Positions 15,279 to 20,052 of a stretch of 20,052 nt of DNA are shown here, piece after piece. A program made the position numbers and the translations under genes. This stretch comes from CAMYKD01 sp041617155 (GTDB lineage: Bacteria > Pseudomonadota > Alphaproteobacteria > Kiloniellales > JAKSDN01). Each line of letters starts with the position of its first letter. Positions within the stretch are counted from its first letter, which is position 1. The stretch lies in NCBI GenBank assembly GCA_041617155.1, contig JBFJPL010000073.1, positions 1 through 20,052 on the forward strand, written 5' to 3'. The notes below the pieces were generated by a model. It did no database searches, was not told the DNA's origin, and saw nothing but the letters and a program-made list of their open reading frames with translations.

Positions 15279-16598
15279 TTACAGCTTGCCCTCGTCCTTG
15301 AAGGTCTCGGTCCAGTCCTCGATCACCTTATCGAGGGCTTCCCGGGCCGTGCCCTGATCGGCGACCACGTAGTCGTGCAGCCGCTTCTGCATGGAAAGCA
15401 TGAGTTCCGCGTAAGCCGGCTCTTGCCAGAAGTCCCTGACGCCCGCCATGGCTTTCAGGAAGTCGGCCGCGAACGGTTGGCTCTTCGGGAACGACGGGTC
15501 GTCCAGGACCGCGACGTGGCAGGAGTATCCGCCGAGCGACCACCACTTCTTTTGCACGTCGGGCTGCGCGAACCACTTGATGTATTCCAGCGCCGCGTCC
15601 TGCTTGTCGGAATAGGAGACGACCGATATGCCCTGCCCGCCGAGGGTCGAGGCCTCGACCTTCTGGCCGGGATTGACGAAAAACCCGATCTTGTCGCCGC
15701 CGACGCCCGGATCCTTGTACAGGCCGGGGAAGAACGCGAACCAGTTCATCGCCATGGCGACTTGGCCCGACTTGAAGGCGTCCAGGCTCTCCTGCATGTA
15801 GGCATCGGTGTAACCGGGCGGCGTGCAGCACTTGTAGAGCGACTTGTAGTACTCGAGCGCCTCAACCGCGGCCGCCGAATTCACCGCGCCGTCCATCTTG
15901 TAGGACCCCGGCGGGTCATCATACTGGAATCCCCAAGCATAGAGCGCGCCGGTGGCGCCCATGACGATGCCTTCGGAACCCCGCTCCGTGAAGATCGCGG
16001 CACCGTAAACGGTCTTGCCGTCGATCTTGCGGCCCTGGAAAAACTCGGCGACGTCCTTCAGCTCAAGCTGGGTCTTGGGCGCCGCCAGGTCGCGGCCGTA
16101 CTTTTTCTTGAACTCCGCCTGAAGCTCCGGCTTGGCGAACCAATCCTTGCGATAGAACCAGCCGTTCGCATCGCCCATGGCTGGCAGCGCCCAATAGTTC
16201 GGCGTGCCCTTCGGCCAGGTCGAGTAGGCATAGACGGTGGCCGGCGCGAAGTCGTCCATCGAGATGCCTTCCTTGTCGAAAAAGGCGTTGAGCTTGACAT
16301 AGTGGCCGTTCTCGGCACCGCCGCCGATCCATTGGGAATCGCCGATCATCAAGTCGCACAGCTTGCCGCCCGAGTTTAGTTCGTTCAGCATGCGGTCCGC
16401 GAAGTTTGGCCAAGGCACGAATTCGAACTTCATGGTATGGCCGCTTTGGGCCGTGAAGTCCTTGCTCAATTCGACGAGCGCGTTCGCCGGGTCCCAGGCG
16501 GCCCAGCACAGAGTCAATTCCTCGGCCTGGGTGGCACTCGAACCTGCCACGGCGACGGAAAATCCGGTCGCCGCGAGGCACAATTTCCAGCGCTGCAT
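15279..16598 (-). CDS. Periplasmic solute-binding protein of the ABC importer
   Basis: The 439-residue product is a family 1 extracellular solute-binding protein. It begins with a Sec signal (MQRWKLCLAATGFSVAVAGS, cleavage likely after ATQA at residue 25). The mature protein starts EELTLCWAAWDPANALVELS and contains motifs usual for sugar/polyol receptors, such as FKSGQVAMAMNWFAFFPGL and LGGQGISVVSYSDKQDAALEYI. Four further cysteines, including a CC pair in LYKCCTPPGY, are unusual. The start ATG at 16598 follows GGGAGGAA about nine bases upstream. It is the first gene of the importer-kinase operon. Glycerol, dihydroxyacetone or a small polyol/ketose is expected from the downstream kinase; the ligand cannot be read from the sequence. 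Confidence 0.92.
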   Translation of the reverse strand: MQRWKLCLAATGFSVAVAGSSATQAEELTLCWAAWDPANALVELSKDFTAQSGHTMKFEFVPWPNFADRMLNELNSGGKLCDLMIGDSQWIGGGAENGHYVKLNAFFDKEGISMDDFAPATVYAYSTWPKGTPNYWALPAMGDANGWFYRKDWFAKPELQAEFKKKYGRDLAAPKTQLELKDVAEFFQGRKIDGKTVYGAAIFTERGSEGIVMGATGALYAWGFQYDDPPGSYKMDGAVNSAAAVEALEYYKSLYKCCTPPGYTDAYMQESLDAFKSGQVAMAMNWFAFFPGLYKDPGVGGDKIGFFVNPGQKVEASTLGGQGISVVSYSDKQDAALEYIKWFAQPDVQKKWWSLGGYSCHVAVLDDPSFPKSQPFAADFLKAMAGVRDFWQEPAYAELMLSMQKRLHDYVVADQGTAREALDKVIEDWTETFKDEGKL

Positions 16599-16707
16599 AT
16601 GTCGGTTCCTCCCGTTCGTGTTGCTGGGGTGCAGCCCTGGATATTCTCCCCGAAGCCGCATTTTTTTGCTTGTTTCCCGGCGCCCCCGGGTGGTCTCCCC
16701 TCCGCCG

Positions 16708-16733
16708 GTTTAGTAAAATTGAAACTACTAAAC
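16708..16733. promoter_or_regulatory. Candidate operator: 8-base inverted repeat over the -10 region
   Basis: GTTTAGTA at 16708-16715 and TACTAAAC at 16726-16733 form a perfect inverted repeat, centre to centre about 18 bases. The AT-rich segment stands out from its GC-rich surroundings. It overlaps the proposed -10 element of the minus-strand promoter, which suits a repressor. The TTTAGT/ACTAAA half-site resembles operators bound by some ROK-family (XylR/NagC-like) repressors; that similarity is from memory. No such regulator gene is in the window. Confidence 0.55.
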
Positions 16734-16747
16734 TAAACTTTTGTCAA
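16718..16747 (-). promoter_or_regulatory. Candidate sigma-70 promoter of the importer-kinase operon
   Basis: Reading the minus strand, TTGACA (16742-16747) is a perfect -35 element. A match to -10, TTCAAT (16718-16723, four of six), follows at 18-base spacing. The expected start would lie near 16710, giving a leader of about 110 bases to the binding-protein ATG. The weak -10 and the overlapping inverted repeat suggest a regulated promoter. Confidence 0.5.
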
Positions 16748-16756
16748 GCGAAATGT

Positions 16757-16770
16757 GTGAAGCGCTTTAC
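16757..16770. promoter_or_regulatory. LacI-family-type operator palindrome
   Basis: GTGAAGCGCTTTAC is a near-perfect palindrome with an 8-base perfect core AAGCGCTT (16760-16767). It matches the general LacI/GalR-family operator form with a central CG. It sits just upstream of the proposed -35 of the operon promoter and about 65 bases before the amidohydrolase ATG, so it could act on either gene. No LacI-family gene is in the window. Confidence 0.5.
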
Positions 16771-16835
16771 CCGCGCTTCGGATCGACGTTAAGCTCCGTC
16801 TAAATAGCGAAAATCTCATAGCGGGAGGAGATTTC

Positions 16836-18110
16836 ATGGGCACGACGCTTTTTACCGATGTTCAGGTGATCGACGGCAGCGGCGCGGCGCCCTTCGCCGG
16901 TCAGGTTCTAGTCGAAGACAACCGAATCAAGACGGTCGCCAAGGCGGGGCAGGAGGTTCGGGCGCCGGACGCCACCATCGTCGACGGCGGCGGCGCGACT
17001 CTCATGCCCGGCTTGATCGAGTCCCACGCACATATTTCCTTCTGCAACACGCCTGACCTCGAAACCCTTGGCGACATTCCGCCGGAGGAGCACACGCTCC
17101 AGTCGATGAAGTTCGCCAAGGTCATGCTCGATCATGGGTTTACGTCGTTGTTTAGTGCGGCGGCCGCCAAGGCGCGGCTGGATGTCGTTATCCGCAACGC
17201 CATCGACGCCGGCGAGATTCCCGGCCCGCGCATGCGCGCCGCTAGCCCGGAGATGACGCCGACCAGCGGCCTGGGCGACGTGCGCCGCCGCCATATCCAC
17301 CGGGAGACATTTGCGATCACCTGTGACGGCGCGAATGAATTCCGCAAGACCGCGCGCGAGATGGTGCGCGAGGGCGTGGACACCTTAAAGATCAATCCCT
17401 CGGGGGACGAGTTCATCCCCTTCGCCCGCGCCCACGAGACGGTTATGAACGAGGACGAGGTCGCCGCGGTGTGCGAGGTCGGGCGCAGCCGCGGGAAGAA
17501 CGTGGCAGCGCATGCGCGTTCCGCGGAAAGCGTGAAGATGTGCCTGCGCCAGGGCGCGAACGTGCTTTACCATTGCACGCTCTCGGATGAGGAAGCCTTG
17601 GACATGCTCGAGGCTCACAAGGATCGCATCTTCGTCGCGCCGGTTCTCGGCATGGCCCACATCACCGGTCAGGGCGAAGGCAAGGCCTACGGCCTCGACT
17701 ACGATCATCCGGTCGCGCTCTTTTTCCGGCGCGAGTCGGAACGGGCCATCGAGAACATGAAGGAACTGAAGCGGCGGGGCGTGCGCGTGCTGCCGGGAGG
17801 CGACTACGGATTCGCCTGGAACCCGATCGGCACCAATGCCCGCGACATGGAGCATTTCGTGAAGCTTCTCGATTACACGCCGCTCGAGGCGATTCACGCC
17901 GCGACAAAACTGGGTGGCGATTTGATGGCCATGAACGTGGGCCAGGTGGCGGAAGGCTTTTTGGCGGATATCATCCTGGTCGACGGCAATCCGGCCAAGG
18001 ATGTCGCCGTCCTGCGGGATGCGAGAAATCTCCTCGCCATCATGAAGGACGGGCAGTTCCACAAGGCGCCGGGGGGCAGGAAATCGGCCGGGCAGCAAGC
18101 CGCCGAATGA
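16836..18110 (+). CDS. Amidohydrolase, imidazolonepropionase/prolidase-like
   Basis: The 424-residue product is a metal-dependent amidohydrolase-superfamily enzyme of the cytoplasm. Metal ligands can be placed: H64 and H66 in IESHAHISF, K185 in VDTLKINPSG (position of the bridging, possibly carboxylated lysine), H226 in NVAAHARS, H246 in VLYHCT and D323 in LPGGDYGFAW. The C-terminal strand GFLADIILVDGNPAKDV belongs to the small beta domain. This subgroup includes Xaa-Pro dipeptidases and other hydrolases of N-acyl or cyclic amides; many are named only by similarity to imidazolonepropionase. No histidine-degradation genes are adjacent, so that role is unlikely. The start has GGGAGGAG five bases upstream. 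It is transcribed away from the importer operon and shares its control region. Confidence 0.9.
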   Translation: MGTTLFTDVQVIDGSGAAPFAGQVLVEDNRIKTVAKAGQEVRAPDATIVDGGGATLMPGLIESHAHISFCNTPDLETLGDIPPEEHTLQSMKFAKVMLDHGFTSLFSAAAAKARLDVVIRNAIDAGEIPGPRMRAASPEMTPTSGLGDVRRRHIHRETFAITCDGANEFRKTAREMVREGVDTLKINPSGDEFIPFARAHETVMNEDEVAAVCEVGRSRGKNVAAHARSAESVKMCLRQGANVLYHCTLSDEEALDMLEAHKDRIFVAPVLGMAHITGQGEGKAYGLDYDHPVALFFRRESERAIENMKELKRRGVRVLPGGDYGFAWNPIGTNARDMEHFVKLLDYTPLEAIHAATKLGGDLMAMNVGQVAEGFLADIILVDGNPAKDVAVLRDARNLLAIMKDGQFHKAPGGRKSAGQQAAE

Positions 18111-18285
18111 CGCCCGCGGGCGGGTCTTCGAAGCGCCTGAACAATATGCCCCAAGTGTGACGGGGCCGGGCGTTGCCGGAGCGGGGAATGGTTGCGGCAG
18201 GGATTCGACCTGTGGTGCTCCTCTCCCCATGTCCGCTTCGCCATCCCGAACCCGACGAAGCACCGCAAAGACCCATATGACGGCC
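18111..18285. other. Convergent intergenic gap; palindrome after the amidohydrolase stop
   Basis: A perfect 12-base GC palindrome CGCCCGCGGGCG (18111-18122) begins directly after the amidohydrolase stop. It lacks room for a loop and a T-tract, so it is at best a weak terminator. A plus-strand frame open from 18141 to 18341 without an ATG encodes CPKCDGAGRC near its beginning; it is not called as a gene (see findings). Confidence 0.3.
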
Positions 18286-19038
18286 TCAAGTCCGCCCCGT
18301 CTCGGCCCGTTTTCGGCGCGCCTTGCGAGCCAGCATGTTGAGTCCTTCGATCAGGGCGGAAAACGCCATCGCGGCGTAGATGTATCCTTTCGGCACGTGG
18401 ACCCCGAAACCGTCCGCGATCAACGTGGTTCCGATCAGCAGCAGGAAGCCGAGTGCGAGCATGACGATTGTCGGGTTGGCTTGGATGAAGTTCGCAAGGG
18501 GATCGGCGGCGAGCAACATCAACACGACCGCCACGATCACGGCGATGACCATGATCGGGACGTGCTCGGTCATGCCGACGGCGGTGATGATGCTGTCGAC
18601 CGAGAACACCATGTCGAGCACGAGTATTTGACCGATGACGGCGGCCACGCTCGACGTCGCGACCGCGGGGTTGAGGGCGTCCGGCCCCGGTTCCGGGTCG
18701 ACGCTGTGGTGGATTTCCATCGTGGCCTTCCAAACCAGGAACAGGCCGCCGGCGATCAGGATCAGATCGCGCCATGAAAATCCGTGGTCGAAGACCGTGA
18801 AAATCGGGGTGGTCAATCCGACGATGAAAGCCACGGTGCCGAGAAGCGCCAGGCGCAGCAGCAACGCGCCGCCAATGCCGATGCGGCGCGCCCTGGGTCT
18901 CTCGTTTTCGGGCAGCTTGTTGGTCAAGATCGAGATGAAGATCAAATTGTCGATGCCGAGGACGACCTCCATGACGATGAGGGTTGTCAGGGCAATCCAG
19001 ACCGTGGGGTCCGTGGCGAGAGTCAAAAGCGTTTCCAT
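18286..19038 (-). CDS. TerC/YkoY-family integral membrane protein
   Basis: The 250-residue product has about seven hydrophobic helices and the family's acidic membrane motifs: MEVVLGIDNLIFISIL (E24, D30, N31) and LVLDMVFSVDSIITAVG in the second half, with GGLFLVWKATMEIH between. TerC-family proteins have been linked to metal-ion efflux, notably manganese, and to metalation of exported proteins; some sit in tellurite-resistance operons, but none of those genes is here. A basic tail (ARKARRKRAETGRT) ends it. The ATG at 19038 starts the conserved region; its ribosome-binding site is poor (AAAGG about 13 bases upstream), and longer in-frame extension to 19128 is possible but unlike the family. 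No manganese riboswitch of the yybP-ykoY type was recognised upstream. Confidence 0.9.
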   Translation of the reverse strand: METLLTLATDPTVWIALTTLIVMEVVLGIDNLIFISILTNKLPENERPRARRIGIGGALLLRLALLGTVAFIVGLTTPIFTVFDHGFSWRDLILIAGGLFLVWKATMEIHHSVDPEPGPDALNPAVATSSVAAVIGQILVLDMVFSVDSIITAVGMTEHVPIMVIAVIVAVVLMLLAADPLANFIQANPTIVMLALGFLLLIGTTLIADGFGVHVPKGYIYAAMAFSALIEGLNMLARKARRKRAETGRT

Positions 19039-19364
19039 TTTGCTCGTTCGGCCTTTCTTTGGTTCACCGAGGTTGCCGTAAGCTATGGCACCAAGGCGGG
19101 GCCGAAAACAACGTCGTTGGCGACACAAAGAGTATCTTCGCGGCCAAATCCGCCGGGACGGCTCACCGCGCAGGGAGTCCGCTCCAGGTCGAAATGCGAA
19201 GCGCGACGGGCCTGGCCGGGAGGCCCGCTTGGCGGCGGCGCGCGGACTCCAGAGTCAAGCGATAGGCCGCGCGGACAAGTCGTCCCAGAAAAGTTGCGGG
19301 GGTTCGCGCCTGTTCGTTTGACGGCCCAGGTACATCTAGGATAGGAGTCGCGGCTAATCGCAGT

Positions 19365-19390
19365 CGGTGCGCCCGAAGGGGGCGCAACCG
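19365..19390 (+). ncRNA. Stable stem-loop just upstream of a terminator; candidate small RNA or leader
   Basis: CGGT-GCGCCC pairs with GGGCGC-a-ACCG around the loop GAAGG, giving ten base pairs with one bulged A. Two bases later begins the terminator hairpin. Together they look like the 3' end of a plus-strand structured RNA, either a free small RNA or an attenuated 5' leader of the ZIP gene 225 bases downstream. The 5' end and promoter are not identified, and no Rfam family is recognised. Confidence 0.35.
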
Positions 19391-19391
19391 G

Positions 19392-19410
19392 CCCGCCGTG
19401 GCGGGTTTTT
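19392..19410 (+). terminator. Rho-independent terminator (plus strand)
   Basis: CCCGC-CGTG-GCGGG is followed at once by TTTTT (19406-19410). This is a textbook intrinsic terminator, working only on the plus strand. No plus-strand gene ends near it: the nearest, the amidohydrolase, stops 1.3 kb upstream. It must serve a short untranslated RNA. Confidence 0.75.
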
Positions 19411-19634
19411 CGTGGCAGCGCTTCGGTTGGATCCTGCCGATGGCAAATGTCGGCAGCCGGGTTAGGGGGGAAAGGTCGGGGACGCGACCCTATCCATGTC
19501 TATGCCCAGTGAGCTGGCTTCGTTGCGGCGCCAGACAACGCGTTTAGCCTCGAAAACGCGCATGGTCGTGATCCCATTTTCGAAGGCAGTCAACCTGTGG
19601 CGCCGGAGTTCAAGCGACGAGGGTTCTTGAGAGC

Positions 19635-20052
19635 ATGGCCACGGCCTTAGCGCCATTCATCACCGACATTCCCATACCCATACTCGGCCTGATTGCCAGC
19701 TTTCTTGCGGGGCTGATGAGCGGTGTCGGGGCCCTCGGGATCTTCCTGGTTCAGCCCCGGTCGGCAAGAACCGAGGTTCTGCTGCTGGGCTTCAGCGCGG
19801 GTATCATGCTCGCAGCGGTGTCATTCTCGCTGATCATCCCGGGGATCGAGGCGGCCGAATCCTCCGGCTCGGGCCGTTTCGCCGCCTCCTTCATCATCAC
19901 GGTCGGTATGCTGATCGGCGCGCTTGCCTTGTGGCTCGTCCATCGATACGCACCTCACGAACACTTCGTGAAGGGCCCCGAAGGGAGGCTCACCGAGAGC
20001 CTCAACCGCATGTGGTTGTTCGTCATCGCCATCACGCTCCACAATTTCCCAG
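19635..20052 (+). CDS. ZIP-family metal transporter (5' part, cut by window end)
   Basis: The reading frame from ATG 19635 runs open through the window edge, giving 139 complete codons. The product is a ZIP-family inner-membrane transporter, moving zinc, iron or manganese into the cytoplasm. Helices at ~14-38 (LGLIASFLAGLMSGVGALGI), ~47-69 (LLLGFSAGIMLAAVSFSLII) and ~82-102 are visible. A short loop with His residues (HRYAPHEHF) follows, and the last residues read IAITLHNFP, the start of the family's metal-binding HNxPEG motif in helix four. The ribosome-binding site is weak (GAG just upstream). The TerC gene, another metal-linked membrane protein, is divergent from it. Confidence 0.9.
   Translation, partial: MATALAPFITDIPIPILGLIASFLAGLMSGVGALGIFLVQPRSARTEVLLLGFSAGIMLAAVSFSLIIPGIEAAESSGSGRFAASFIITVGMLIGALALWLVHRYAPHEHFVKGPEGRLTESLNRMWLFVIAITLHNFP

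Larger units (their letters stand above)
19039..19634. other. Long, highly structured divergent intergenic region
   Basis: About 600 bases separate TerC (-) from the ZIP transporter (+). No coding region is convincing. Inverted repeats are dense: GGAGTCCGC/GCGGACTCC (19174-19182 and 19242-19250) enclosing GGGCCT/AGGCCC (19208-19213 and 19221-19226); a 10-pair stem at 19365-19390; the terminator at 19392-19410; and CTGCCGA/TCGGCAG (19434-19440 and 19450-19456). The stretch may hold leader RNAs for one or both metal-related genes. Confidence 0.45.

Noticed and set aside
19039..19330. Possible yybP-ykoY manganese riboswitch upstream of TerC
   Set aside because: The conserved GGGGAGUAG-type segment and its partner were not found on the minus strand; only generic hairpins are present.
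19318..19342. Promoter-like TTGACG ... TAGGAT upstream of the orphan terminator
   Set aside because: The spacing is only 13 bases, too short for a sigma-70 promoter; not listed as a feature.
19462..19656. 64-codon minus-strand frame between TerC and ZIP
   Set aside because: It overlaps the ZIP start, has no recognisable motif and no clear ribosome-binding site.

Overview
The window is GC-rich and densely packed with genes. It looks like the chromosome of an alphaproteobacterium, of a Rhodospirillales or Rhizobiales type. Pointers are the class III cyclase/TolB-like/TPR protein, the two-ATPase sugar/polyol ABC importer resembling rhizobial GlpSTPQV, the soluble PTS-type DhaKLM kinase and the codon bias. 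No rRNA, tRNA, CRISPR array or prophage was recognised. Assignments come from reading translated sequence and motifs by eye; no database search was run.

Layout. Positions 1-474 hold no convincing gene but contain a ~260 bp element bounded by inverted repeats (49-309), a probable non-autonomous (MITE-like) transposon. Then come a soluble adenylate cyclase with TolB-like and TPR regions (475-2208, -), a ~640 bp non-coding gap, a Tat-exported acetamidase/formamidase-family protein (2849-4276, +), a small secreted six-cysteine protein (4649-4987, -), an orphan ParA/MinD-type ATPase (5105-5731, -) and a cysteine-dioxygenase-like cupin (5803-6372, -).

The core is a minus-strand operon of twelve genes, 16598 down to 6595. 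In transcription order they are: periplasmic binding protein, permease, permease, 66-residue membrane protein, ABC ATPase, ABC ATPase, dhaL, dhaM, HPr, enzyme I, a small helix-turn-helix protein, and dhaK. Most junctions overlap (ATGA type) or lie within a few bases. All catalytic residues checked for the relay PEP -> EI (His188) -> HPr (His28) -> DhaM (His12) -> DhaL (ADP cofactor) -> DhaK (His216) are present. The operon therefore appears to encode ATP-driven import of a small ketose, polyol or triose and its PEP-driven phosphorylation, using a private EI/HPr pair and no PTS membrane permease. Dihydroxyacetone is the simplest substrate; glycerol or a tetrulose are alternatives.

A strong GC hairpin follows the binding-protein gene and may set its expression above that of the membrane components. 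A compact control region (16599-16835) has a TTGACA-type promoter overlapped by an inverted repeat, plus a LacI-type palindrome. It separates this operon from a divergent amidohydrolase (16836-18110, +).

The right end carries a TerC-family membrane protein (18286-19038, -), a structured intergenic region ending in a plus-strand intrinsic terminator (19392-19410), and the start of a ZIP-family metal transporter (19635 to the window edge, +).
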